Positions 27,001 to 35,900 of a stretch of DNA of 46,723 nt are shown one piece after another. The DNA is from Pseudomonadota bacterium (GTDB lineage: Bacteria; Myxococcota_A; UBA9042; GCA-2863065). The translations under genes and the position numbers were made by a program. Where the stretch lies: the NCBI GenBank assembly GCA_005776585.1, contig SXOX01000211.1, forward strand, positions 1 through 46,723, written 5' to 3'. The notes under the pieces are model-generated. The model ran no database searches. It saw only the letters and a program-made list of their open reading frames with translations, and was not told the DNA's origin. Each line of letters starts with the position of its first letter. The stretch's first letter is position 1.

Positions 27001-27170
27001 CCCCGCTGCTTGCGAAGAAGACCCCGGGCGGCAAGCCGGGTGCGCATGTGCACGCGCATGGTGAGGGCCCCCTGCCCGCCGACCCGTCGAAGGGCTTCTC
27101 CAAGGCGGAGTGGCTCGCCTTCCTCGATTGGGTCCGCGACGAGCGGAGCTGTTCGCATGGCCAGAAGTAG
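24012..27170 (+). CDS. CehA/McbA-type PHP-fold metallohydrolase, exported
   Basis: A protein of 1052 residues from ATG 24012. The N-terminal hydrophobic signal ends at Cys20 (SLSMC); Met at -1 makes the lipobox imperfect. An acidic Pro-rich linker follows. Residues ~90-420 are a beta-rich domain of unknown type. Two Ig-like modules (~400-590, one with VTDANGVAALTLPVGTYDV) precede the catalytic domain. That domain starts at ~598 with GDFHVH (His603, His605), then STDHDY (Asp635, His636), GVELTT (Glu662), VNHPDG (His720) and SDTHR (Asp803, His805). These are the metal-ligand positions expected for the PHP fold of CehA/McbA-like proteins, named for a carbaryl hydrolase. The key ligands look intact, so activity is likely; the substrate is not known and carbaryl is not implied. 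The C-terminus is a further beta domain. Confidence 0.86.
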   Translation: MRLVTSCFLMFLAPISLSMCKAAEEAPNLAPTDVGKADVKGPDIPKVELPTLDEGPEGPEDDVGPEPEVSGDVAADTTVTPTIHRVAADLTAWTKGPAGAFARQITDAKDLMEGPAAQGRVGDWIIGNAKARFIVQGADRHSTPCPYGGNVIDVGLAQSGDVWRDVAGEICLFHQLGRTLLAKDFEIVADGSKGPAVLAVTGDDTVNDFINVQSLLESYVPGLTVLPVNPDQERKTKITLYYVLDGVSTAVRLVMAFRNDDVTTATLLPGLLVDSGGAIEFFNPASSFGGFGYKSIAPEKLDFLAFRGAQSSYAIAPDPQPNGAPGGSYLAVSGVAGMVLGTDDVLGTLVGGPEVLQNSPAVLTLAPDAVGTRGLWIAAGDGGLSTITDELYSKRALTSGSLTLTAKTSTGESVSGHRISLVKGKAAVSQVVTDANGVAALTLPVGTYDVVPDSTRRRVTKAAKVTIEAGKATAIDVALEAQGHLALTVTDSGSSAPSPAKLSLRCVGECPGRGTSLERDVTFDAVPAGFQAVAFVGMDGKLTIPVPSGDYKVVVSRGPVSSVWPNDDLEGSPVTVEAGKTIEVAANIQKVVPTPGWLSGDFHVHAINSPDSPIDHTQRVLSFLAEGVDVLVSTDHDYVTDLAPVVKMLNADSALIPITGVELTTFDYGHYNGFPLVQSPTDLTGGALDWGNDVAPCWHPSAIFAGLQAPAGTQVVQVNHPDGGYFRYIGWDTQTDATTTSPAKFRIAPDPTATAGDTKLWSPDFTAIEVMNGTDITKFYKNGAWWVTLLSRGIKRTGTAVSDTHRAISDGSGGPRTWTWVGPGKDSPKTFDGELFATRVNEGRAVGSSGPFLMLESLDGGAVSQSVGGTHVLPKAGGTVSLRVTVRVPRWMAVDTIEILGNVTDAAPPPGEVQAFKPKPLATRAVTLAAADLKDGKYYEKVEMFELPVTQDSWFLAIVRGDGKDGKTMTPVVPQANARPFAFTNALWVDVGGDGWTPLLAKKTPGGKPGAHVHAHGEGPLPADPSKGFSKAEWLAFLDWVRDERSCSHGQK

Positions 27171-27176
27171 CCGATA

Positions 27177-27191
27177 GCGCTCGCTGAGCGC
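27177..27191 (+). terminator. Possible weak terminator after the PHP hydrolase gene
   Basis: GCGCT at 27177-27181 and AGCGC at 27187-27191 pair around a 5-base loop, 7 bases after the stop codon, followed by GTTTG. The stem is GC-rich but the T-run is only three bases. Confidence 0.35.
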
Positions 27192-27199
27192 GTTTGTCC

Positions 27200-28340
27200 A
27201 GAACATGGTCAGGCGTGCATGTGCTGAACATGAGAGTTTGTAGCGTGATTTCAATGGTGTCTGGATTGATACCGGCGTCGAGGCGAGCGAGTGTTCAAGA
27301 CATGGTCGGGCGGCCTGGATGGCAACTTCAATGATTTCAATATGTTGATGTGTGGCACGGGCGCTGCATAGAGAAGTTCCCGAAGGCGCTGCTGGAAACG
27401 GCAGTGCGGGCCAAAGGCCGACACTCGACGCCACAGCCTGGGAAACCAAGGCTCGACACGCGAGAAGGCCACAAAAGCTGAGGTGGCCGGCGGTTGCGAG
27501 AGCAACAGATGCCGGGTGCCCAACCTGAGAAAACGTCGAAGATCCGCTGCACCGCCGACTTGCTCGTCGCTGCAGGAAAGATCACGGACGGAGGTCATCC
27601 GATGGGATGACGACGGTTGGAGCAAGGGAGAGCCACGAGAGCCCGTAACGCCCAGGAGAGCAACGGCGGTTCGGTTCGGATGAAACATGCCGACACGGAA
27701 GCGCACGGCTCACCGCGAGACGCAAACCCCTGGGGGCGAGCGTCGTGCCTGCGACTCGAAAGAGAAGCGACACGACCGCCAACGTCGAGAGGGGCTCACC
27801 GGATGACGAATCCGGCAGAGTTTCGTGGTGGGAGCAAGGCTCTGAAGGGATCGAACCCCAAGAGCGAGAGCGACATGAAACAAGGTCGCAGGGTCAGGTG
27901 AGGAGAAAGGCCACGAGGACGTGAGAAACGTCGGGGTGGCAACGGCGTCGGGCGGGAATCCGACGAGCGGCTTCACCAGACTGGGATCGCTGAAGGGGCG
28001 AAGAACCTCATGGGAGGAGTTCTGCAACGTCGACCTCGGTCGAGACGCGCAGGACGGCGTTCCTCGGGGTCTCTGAAGAGGGTCTGAAGCTCAGAGAGAC
28101 GTCCTCGGTATTCGTAAGAATGCCGAAGACAACGCGACCTCGGAAAACCTCAAGAACGGCCTTCGGGTAACGTTGAAGAGGGACCGGGGAACCGAATAGC
28201 CGGTACGGGTCGCGCGATGTCTTTGGGGAGCAGGAGAACCTCATGAGAGGCGGTGTTGGAGAGAAATCTCCAGCACGACCGAGTGACTGCTAGAAACTCC
28301 GGAGAGGGAACGGCACGCACTACCGACTAGCGGCGCTTTT
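27200..28340 (+). ncRNA. Candidate large structured non-coding RNA, no recognised class
   Basis: There is no credible gene here and the GC is visibly lower: two 60-base lines hand-count to 31 and 32 G+C, against 40 in a line of the gene before. Hairpins drawn by eye, all plus strand: 27218-27232; 27386-27407 (9 bp, GAAA loop, one G-U plus one U-G); 27435-27453 (GAAA, one bulged A); 27493-27506 (GAGA); 27559-27565 with 27620-27626 (7 bp) enclosing 27594-27611 (7 bp); 27799-27815 (6 bp, GACGA loop); 27910-27940 (5+5 bp, GAGAA loop); 27946-27965; 28105-28126 (9 bp, GUAA); 28148-28181 (UUCG, with an AAG/GAA internal loop fitting tandem G-A pairs); 28253-28276 (10 bp, GAAA). GNRA and UUCG caps appear only when read on the plus strand. 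The 3' end is likely 28340 (stem then TTTT). The 5' end is uncertain, 27192-27386. No promoter was recognised. It does not look like RNase P RNA, tmRNA, 6S or rRNA. RNA character is inferred, not shown. Confidence 0.65.
28283..28340 (+). terminator. Closing stem and T-run at the 3' end of the candidate RNA
   Basis: CTGCTAG at 28287-28293 pairs with CTAGCGG at 28327-28333. Past a bulged A, GTG at 28283-28285 pairs with CGC at 28334-28336. TTTT follows at 28337-28340. The 33-base apical region can fold further (CTCCGGAG). A 10-bp closing stem followed by four Ts fits a factor-independent stop or a structured 3' end. Confidence 0.45.
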
Positions 28341-28352
28341 GCCATTTAAGCC

Positions 28353-28383
28353 CCGTTATCACGGACCTGGTCCGTGATAACGG
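28353..28383. repeat. Perfect 31-bp inverted repeat (14-bp arms)
   Basis: CCGTTATCACGGAC at 28353-28366 and GTCCGTGATAACGG at 28370-28383 are exact reverse complements around CTG. There is no T-run on either side, so it is not a standard terminator. It could be a protein-binding dyad, a strong RNA hairpin, or a recombination or processing site. It starts 12 bases after the T-run of the candidate RNA. Confidence 0.9.
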
Positions 28384-28419
28384 CGCCGATGGAGCGGAAC
28401 GAGTCCGCTCATCGGCGCC
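28382..28419. repeat. Second strong inverted repeat, bulged 16-bp stem
   Basis: GGCGCCGAT at 28382-28390 pairs with ATCGGCGCC at 28411-28419, and GAGCGGA at 28392-28398 pairs with TCCGCTC at 28404-28410, leaving one bulged G (28391) and an ACGAG loop. It abuts and shares two bases with the 31-bp dyad, and its right arm runs into the first tandem repeat. Confidence 0.85.
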
Positions 28420-28623
28420 GGCGCTGTCGCGCTGTCGAGCACGATGCGGCCCGCCGGTGGTCTTCTTCGAACGATTGAGGCGGCGACCTGGTGCACACCG
28501 GCGCTGTCGCGCTGTCGAGCACGATGCGGCCCGCCGGTGGTCTTCTTCGAACGATTGAGGCGGGCGACCTGGTGCACACCGGCGCTGTCGCGCTGTCGAG
28601 CACGATGCGGCCCGCCGGTGGTC
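28418..28623 (+). repeat. Tandem 80/81-bp direct repeat, two full copies and a partial third
   Basis: The copies are 28418-28497 (80 bp), 28498-28578 (81 bp, one extra G in the CGGCGAC segment) and 28579-28623 (first 45 bp only). Apart from that G the copies appear identical, so the duplication is recent or maintained. In copies 2 and 3, CACCGGCG at the copy boundary is complementary to CGCCGGTG about 30 bases on, so each copy can form a hairpin. There are no spacers, so it is not CRISPR. It is unlikely to be coding: 80 bp is not a multiple of three. Confidence 0.93.
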
Positions 28624-28757
28624 GCCTTCCTTTCAGCGCTCGCGCGTTGTCGCTACGAAGTTGCGCTCCGTGTGAATACGCCCCGGTCGGGGCCGTCGAA
28701 CCTCCACCAAAGTCACGCACCGGACACGTCGCCGGTCGCAATCAGGGAGGACCGAAC
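28624..28757 (+). promoter_or_regulatory. Upstream region of the Cys-rich lipoprotein gene
   Basis: This is the only space left for a promoter and leader between the tandem repeats and the ATG at 28758. I see no convincing -35/-10 pair (TTGTCG with TGAATACG about 18-20 bases on is weak). GCCCC at 28680-28684 and GGGGC at 28689-28693 form a small hairpin. AGGGAGG at 28744-28750, 7 bases before the ATG, is a strong ribosome-binding site. Confidence 0.4.
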
Positions 28758-29939
28758 ATGATCACCGAGCAACGACTTCGACGAACCCGCAGCGTGGGGA
28801 TCTTGGCTGTGGCCGGCGCGCTGAGCCTCGTCGCCGGCTGTAACCCCTTCGACCGGCAATCCAACGACATGAGCAAGCTCCAGTGCGGCTCCACGGGATG
28901 CCAATGGTGCGAGAGCGGGAGCTATGGGAGTTCCACCTGTAGGCCGTACACCTGTAGCGACTCGTCTCAGTGTCCCTCGAGCTACTCGTGCACTGCAGCG
29001 CAGCGCTGCATGCCGGTCTCCTCGACCGCGGGCGGCGGAGGCGGGGGCGGCACGACCACGCCTGCGACCATCTGCATCACGGCCGCGGACTGCGTCGTCG
29101 GGCAGATCTGCCACAACAACGCCTGCGTCGCGAGCACTCCCACCGGGGGGACGAGCCCCACGGTCGCGTGTTCGACCAGTGCGCAGTGCGCGCAAGGTCA
29201 AACCTGCAAGAGCGGCACGTGTGTCGCTGGTACCGGCTCGACCGGAACCGGAACCACGCCGCCGGCGCCCGAGTGCAAAGTCGACGCGGACTGCGGCGCG
29301 GCGCGCCTGTGCGACAAGGGCACGTGCATCGACAAGAAGCTGCCGCTGCGCCCGGAGGGGACGTGCCAGTTCAAGTCGGACTGCGGCCAGAACGGCACGT
29401 GCATCAACACGAAGTGCTACTTCCCACCGGGAGCAAAGGACGCGTGTCCGCCGGGATCGCTCGCCGAAGCGGGCCTCTGCATGCCCTCGACCGCCCCAAA
29501 GAAGGAGTGCCAGTTCTCGAGTGACTGCAACAAGGGCATGCTTTGTGTGAACGCCACCTGCATCCAGACGTGCAAGGCGGACGTTGACTGCGCGCAAGGC
29601 AACCTGTGTGGACAGAGCGGCCTCTGCGCCCTCGACGACCGGCCCCTGCTCCAGTGCGAGACCAACGCAGACTGCGCCGCTCAGACGAGCTGTGTGGATG
29701 GTCGTTGCCTCGCCGCGTGCAGCCACAACGCCGGGAGCGCCGCGTGCGTCAAGGCCGCCGAGGAGTGCGCGTTCGGCTACTGCATGCCCGCGGCCACGTG
29801 TTTCGAGCAGAAGGACTGCAAGCAAGGGCTCGACTGCATCAACGGTGGCTGCGACGTTCTCCTCACCGCCACGTCAGGCCAAGGCACCGGGACCGACACC
29901 CCGGCCGAACCCGGCGCCACTGACGCTCCTTCCAAGTAG
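28758..29939 (+). CDS. Cysteine-rich repeat lipoprotein
   Basis: A protein of 393 residues from ATG 28758, fixed by the strong ribosome-binding site AGGGAGG. The signal peptide ends SLVAGC (Cys28). Residues ~90-100 are a poly-Gly linker followed by TTTPA. The rest is a series of ~40-residue Cys-rich units of the form C-x(4)-D-C-x(6)-C-x(4)-C, such as CITAADCVVGQICHNNAC, CKVDADCGAARLCDKGTC, CQFKSDCGQNGTCINTKC and CQFSSDCNKGMLCVNATC, about eight in all. They resemble the Dickkopf/EGF-like Cys modules common in myxobacterial secreted proteins. The tail is Thr/Pro/Ala/Asp-rich. Probably a surface-displayed, disulfide-stabilised binding protein; no enzymatic motif is seen. It is the first gene after the candidate RNA and the tandem repeats, and lies 60 bases before the giant protein gene. 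Confidence 0.88.
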   Translation: MITEQRLRRTRSVGILAVAGALSLVAGCNPFDRQSNDMSKLQCGSTGCQWCESGSYGSSTCRPYTCSDSSQCPSSYSCTAAQRCMPVSSTAGGGGGGGTTTPATICITAADCVVGQICHNNACVASTPTGGTSPTVACSTSAQCAQGQTCKSGTCVAGTGSTGTGTTPPAPECKVDADCGAARLCDKGTCIDKKLPLRPEGTCQFKSDCGQNGTCINTKCYFPPGAKDACPPGSLAEAGLCMPSTAPKKECQFSSDCNKGMLCVNATCIQTCKADVDCAQGNLCGQSGLCALDDRPLLQCETNADCAAQTSCVDGRCLAACSHNAGSAACVKAAEECAFGYCMPAATCFEQKDCKQGLDCINGGCDVLLTATSGQGTGTDTPAEPGATDAPSK

Positions 29940-29999
29940 CTTCCAACTGCATGCGCTTCGTTGCCCGCCCCACCCGGGGCGAGTAGCATCGGAAGCGCC

Positions 30000-32900
30000 A
30001 TGATCCGACACGAATTCCCTCACGTCTCGTTTCGCGCGGCCCTGCTCGCGATTGGCGGGGTCCTCGCGACCTTACCGAGCGCTGCTTTGGCCGATCTCGA
30101 CTTCTCGTGCGCCATCGCCGTGACGCAGGTCAAGGACAAGGCTCACTTCGTCATCACGGTCACGAACCACGGGACCGACGTCTTCCAGGGGCCCGGGACC
30201 ATTCCCGTGTCGCTGTATCGCAGCTGGCCCGCGACGCCGACGGTCGGTGACACCCCGGACGCACTGTTCGACACGCTCTCCGCGCTGGGTCCTGGAGCCA
30301 GCAAGGAGCTCGTCGCCGATGCCGCGGTGCCGGCCGGCGATCACACTGCGTATTGTTGGGTCAACCCCGACATCCAGGGCACGCCAGCGCTCTCGAACAT
30401 CACGGAGCCGAACTGGGTCAACAATCGCGCGTCGGCCAACTACACGATCAAGGCCATCGCCGATGCCCCGGACGTCATCGTCACCGGCCTCACGCCTGCG
30501 ACCACGGACGGCCTGAGTTTCACCTTCTCCGCCACCGCGACGAACGTCGGGACTCAGCCCGTTGGCGCGTTCAATGTCGACGTCTATCCGAGCAGCGCCG
30601 TGTCGCCCGACTTCACCACTCAGAGCCCCTACTACTGCGTGTTTTCGGGACTCAAGGTCGACGAGGAGAAGACCGTCGCGTGCACCGGGACCTTCACGTA
30701 CCCGACTGCGGGCGCCTACTCGGCATGGGCGTTCGCCGACGTCGACCTGGCGCTGACCACGGAGGTCGAGCGGGGCAACAATGCCTTCGGGCCCATCACC
30801 GTCGACGCCGGGCCGGCCGATCTGGTCGTCGTGAGCTACAACGCCAAGACCAACATCAGCCACGTCGACTACGTGGCGACCGTGAAGAACACGGGCGCCG
30901 TCGCCTCCAAGCCGTTCGACGCCTGCTTCTGGTACGACCGCGCGGAGGCGCCGCCGAAGGGAACCCAGCCCGACGCCAAGATTCAAGTTGCGGCCCTCCA
31001 GCCAAATCAGCCTCCGACGGAGGTCACCGTACCGCGCGATGACGTGCAGAACGGCTCCTATACGGCCTGGCTCGTCCTCGACTGCGAGGACAAGGTCGCT
31101 GAGGGCGACGAGACGAACAACGTCGCGAACACCGCCATCCTCGTGCAGGGTGTCGTCAACGATCCGCCAATCCTCGAGAGCCTCTCGCTCCCCCCTTCGT
31201 GTCATGAGGGGCTCCCCTGTACCTTCGTCATGAAGGTGGCCGACACCACCGCGCTGCCGCTCAAGTTTCAGGCCAGCAACGGTCCATTGGGGATGTCCAG
31301 CCGAAGCGATGGCGTCTTCACGTACGTTCCGCCCCTTGGCAGTGCCCGTGCCGGCGTGACCGTTACCTTCGGCGCAATGGACCAAGGCGGCCAAGGGGTC
31401 ACCTCGGCGGTGACGTTTGACGTCCTTCCGCCCCTCGCCTTCGAAGGCACCATTGGCGAGCCGGGCACGTTCAGCGTGGGCAACGACCTGTCCGCCTGTC
31501 CCGTCCACGAGGTCGCCGGCATGGGGTTTGCGTACGTGCGCGGCGACGAGAACACGGTCCTCTTCGTCGGGACCGACGGCGCACCGACCGGCGCCAACAA
31601 GAGCGGCGCCGTCTTCGTCCCCAAGGTCTTCAACATCCCGGGACTGCGCCTCGGGTGCCACCTCGAGGCGGCGCCCAATGGCGGGTTCCTGGCGCTCGAC
31701 ATCGGCGGCTCGAATACGGTCATCCGCCTCGCGGCCGATGGGACCCTGCTCGGCACCGCGGTCCTGCCGTCCGCTGTCGGAAAGACCACCGCGTACGCCG
31801 AGGGATTCGCCTTCGTGGGTGGCACCACCTTCGCGTTCCTCGACGTCGGTGCCCAGCGGCTGGTCTTGTTCGATGTCGCGACCGGCAAGCTCGATACTGC
31901 GTACGGAGGTAATCAAGGCTCCAAGGCGGGCGCGGGGACGCCCGGGGTCATCGAGCTCTACGCCGACGCGGCGATGTACGTCTACGACGCATACCTCTGG
32001 ACCGATGGCGACGTCTTCCGCGTCCACAATCGCTTCTTCAGCGATCGCGGCTTTGCCGACTTCGCCTCAAATGGCGTTCGGACGGCCAGCCATGCCCCGA
32101 ACGCCCCGGACGGTCACGCCCTGGTGCCCGCCGATCCCGATGCGGCCGTGCAGCCGCCCTGGTTCCTCCTGGCCGCGCCCGACGGCGGCGTGCTGGTCCT
32201 CGACTTGCTCAGCAACACGCTCCAGTGGAGCGACGGGCCGCCGACGTTCGCGCCGCACGACGGCTTCGCCTTGGCCCCGAAGGGCGCTCCCGCCGACGCG
32301 CCGCTCTCGCCCGGTGTCGTGCACCTCGACGCCTATGGCCTGAGCGGCAACAACCTGACCTGCGCCGCGCTCACCGCTGGTGGCTTCACGTGCCACAACC
32401 GAGACGACGAGCGCGGCTACGTCATCGACCAGGCGGGCCAGCTCTACCGAAACTGCCCGACCATCGATGTCTCTCCGCCGATCGACAACCTCCAGTTCGG
32501 CGGCGTGTCCGTGGGGCAGAAGAAGACGGTGACCATCACCATCGCCAACCAAGGCGGCGGCGTGCTCCACCTGGCCGACGCGAGCATCATCATCGCGCCG
32601 GGAGCAAGCCCCAACCCGACGGGCGTCTTCAGCCACCCCAAGCCGCCCGGCAACACGCTGCTCTACCCGGGCGATACGTACGCCATCCCTGTGACCTTCC
32701 AGCCGAAGCAGCTCGGGACGTACGTGGCGAGCCTCGAGCTGACGACCAACGCGTGCGACGTCGTGCTGACCATCCCCCTCGTCGGCTACAGCGGCGCCAA
32801 GCTCGAGGCCAAGCCGACCTCGCTCACCTTCGCGAGCGCGGAGGTCGGCGCTCCCGCGAAGCAGCACCTCACGGTCCGGTCGATAGGCTCCACGGCCCTC

Positions 32901-35900
32901 ACGCTAAACAGCGTCAAGATCACTGGCGCGCAGGCCTCGGCCTTTGCCTTCGAGCCCCCCTTCGTCGGACCGGCCACGCTGCAGCCGGGAGCCTCGCTCG
33001 GCTTCGATGTGCGCTTCCTCGGCACCAAGGCGGGCGACTTCTCGGCCACGCTCGAGCTAGCCTCCAACGACAGCTCCTTCAGTCAGGTCAAGGTGCCGCT
33101 CCTGGCGCGCACCCGAGCGCTCGTCCGACCGACGCCGACGGGCTTCGGCTTCGCCAATCTCGAGGTCGGTGGAACGCGCACGCAGTCCATCACGCTGACC
33201 AACTCGGGCTTCACCACGCTCACGCTGTCGCCGCCCGTCACCGAGGGCAGCCTCGCCTTTGCCCTCGTCGACGCTCCGACGGGCAAGACCTCGCTGGGGC
33301 CGAACGCGACCCTCACGCTCACGCTGCGCTACGCGCCGACCGCGAGCGGCACGCAGGTCGGCCATGTCGTGCTCGCCCATGACGACGCGAGCCGCCCGCC
33401 GATTCGGCTCGTGGCCATCGGTGGTCCCGGGACCGAGCTGCCCAACGGCTTCGCCGGCAAGCTCTCGTTCGTGGAGGCGTTCGGAGCCAACCTCGAGATC
33501 GACCGGCTCGTCCTCGAGCTCAGCACCGGAGGCTTTGCTGCCTTCGACGCGACGACCGGCGCCATCCTCGTGCTGCAAAGCGACGCAACGCCCGATGCGG
33601 CGTTCGGCGACGGTGGACGCATCCAGGTCACCGGTCCGAGCGGGGCCTTCCCCTCGGCCGCGAACGTCACGGCGATGATCGAGCTCCGCGGCGGTGGCTT
33701 TGCGCTGCTGTCCAAGGATGGGCCGACGATCTACGCCGTAGATCCTGGCGGTCAGCCCCTCGAGGTCGTCGGCAAGGCGGGTGTCATCGACGTCGCGGCC
33801 GTGCACAGTGGCGTCGGTCCGGACGTGCGCACCCTCGTGCAGCTCACGCCACCCAACGAGCACCTCGCGTTCGTCGATGGCGAAACAGACAACGTCTATG
33901 TCGTGACCACGGCTGGCACCATCCCCGTCGGCGCCGGCACCGGCGGTGTCATCGCCCTCGCAGGAGCGGGCTCCAACCTCGGGACCTCGGTGACCGGCGC
34001 CGGCGACAGCCTGATGGTCACCGCCACCAACGGCTACGCCTTCGGCGACGGCAACAAGAAGACGCTGTACGCGATGACCTCCGGTGGACAGCTCCTCGGT
34101 CAGTCGCCCATCGGCGCGCTGCTGGTCGAAGCCGGCCGCCTCGCGCCCTACGTCGTCGCCCCAAACCCGCCGAGCCTCCTGTTTCATGACCTGGCGGGTC
34201 ACGTCACCGCGTTCGACGGAGGCACCTTCGGCCCCACCGCGATGTTCCAGGGTGCGACGACCCTCGACTTCACGCTGGCCTTCCCGTCACTCGTCCCCGG
34301 GCGATCGGTCATCGGCCTCCGCTCCGGAGCCGGCGTCGGCGTGTCGGACTCCGCTTGTGACTGCGTCTGGTTTTTGGGCAATGACGGCAAGCCGCTCACG
34401 CTGAGCCCGAAGCTCACGGCCACGCCTCCCGCGTCCTTCGACTTCGGTCGCGTGCCGGTCGGCCAGACCAGCAGCGAGAAGTCGTTCGAGGTGGCCAATC
34501 CCGGCACCTACCCGCTCACGCTCGACGTCGCGCTGGCCTCGAGTCAGTTCCGGGTCCTGGGCCTCCCCGAGAGCGGGCGCTTCACCGTGCTGCCGGGGGG
34601 CTCGGCCACCATCGCGGTCCGCTTCGCGCCCACGGCCGTCGGGCAGCACTCGGCGACGCTCGCGATCGCCACCAATGACGCGACCACGCCGAGCCTCGTC
34701 GTCGCGGTCTCGGGGAGCACCGGTCCCCACCTCACGCTCGTCCCCGACGTGTCGACGCTCGATATCGGGCTCGTGGGGCCGGCCGAGACGCGCACACGCG
34801 AGCTGGTTCTTGGCAACGACGGCGCCGATCCGCTCGCGCTGACGTCGGTCACGCTCACCGGAGACCCGGCGATCGCACTCACCGGAGGGCCCGCGAACGG
34901 CACCTCGATCGCGCCCAAGTCGAGTGGTGCGCTCAAGGTGACCTGCGCACCGACCACGACGGGGGTGTTCGCGGCGTACCTGACAATCGTGCACGACGAT
35001 CCGTCGCAGCCGACGCGCTACGTGGCGCTGACGTGTCGTCGCGGCGGCGGGCTGGTCGTGACGCCGAAGGCCATCGCCTGTTCGGGGCTCGTCGCCGGCA
35101 AGACGACGCACTGCGGCGCCCTCTCGTTGCAGAACGACGGCTCGAAGCCCGTGGTCATCGGAATGGCGGCCGGCTCGACGGGCGTCAGCGTCACGGGCGC
35201 GCTCCCTGCGACGCTCCCACCGGGCGGTGTCCCGGTCGTGCTCTCGGTCTACGTCACGCCCGGCGCGGCCGGCGTCATGACGGGGACCGTCGACATCGCG
35301 CACGACGCGGTCGGCATGCTGGGCCACACGGTCGTCCCCGTCACCGCGACCGTTCACGGCGCCATCGACGTCAGCCCCGCCGCCATTGACTTCGGTGCGG
35401 TCCCGCTCGGCGCCGCCGTCGACGCGAACGTGACCATCACCGCACCGGCAGCGGACGTGACGCTGCTCGGGTTCGCGACGACCGGCTCACCGATGTTCAC
35501 GCTCCCCAAGGCGCTGCCGACTCCCGCCGTGCTCACGGCGGCGACCACGCTCTCGGTCACCGTGCGGTGCGCCCCGAAGGTGTCCGAGGACGCCAAGGGC
35601 GCGCTGCTCATCGCCACCGGCGCTCCGGGCCAGCCCATCGTGACGGTCCCGGTCGCCTGCCGCGCCGGTCCCGTCTTTGACGTCCAACCCAAGGGCCTCC
35701 ACTTCGTTGGGGCCAAGAAGGGCGAGACGCGCATGTTGCCCGTGGTCGTGTCCAACCTCGGCTCGGCGCCGCTCGGCCTCGGCAAGCCCGTCGTGGACGG
35801 CGCGGAGTTCAGCACGCCGTTCCAGGGGGGCTCCGTTCCGCCGGGTGGCTCGGTCCTCATTCCGGTGCTGTTCGCGCCGACCGCGGACGGCAACCCGCTC

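Noticed and set aside
25269..27449. Long minus-strand open frame (726 codons) opposite the PHP hydrolase
   Set aside because: It is antisense to a gene with clear conserved motifs, is Arg/Gly/Ala/Asp-rich low-information sequence, and shows no start context or domain. Such frames are expected from codon bias in high-GC DNA.
27251..27706. 151-codon minus-strand open frame in the gene-free region
   Set aside because: The translation shows no hydrophobic core pattern, family motif or ribosome-binding site, and the plus strand shows GNRA-capped hairpins across the same bases.
27200..28340. Group I or group II intron, RNase P RNA or tmRNA
   Set aside because: I could not find a group II domain V-like hairpin with its AGC triad, group I core P7 elements, the conserved RNase P blocks, or a tmRNA tRNA-like end. 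A covariance search could overturn this.
28418..28623. CRISPR array
   Set aside because: The units are directly adjacent with no unique spacers, are 80-81 bp long, and no cas genes are near.
28359..28741. Short open frames running through the 80/81-bp repeats on both strands
   Set aside because: The repeat period shifts frame between copies and the frames have no start signals. They exist only because the repeat lacks stops.
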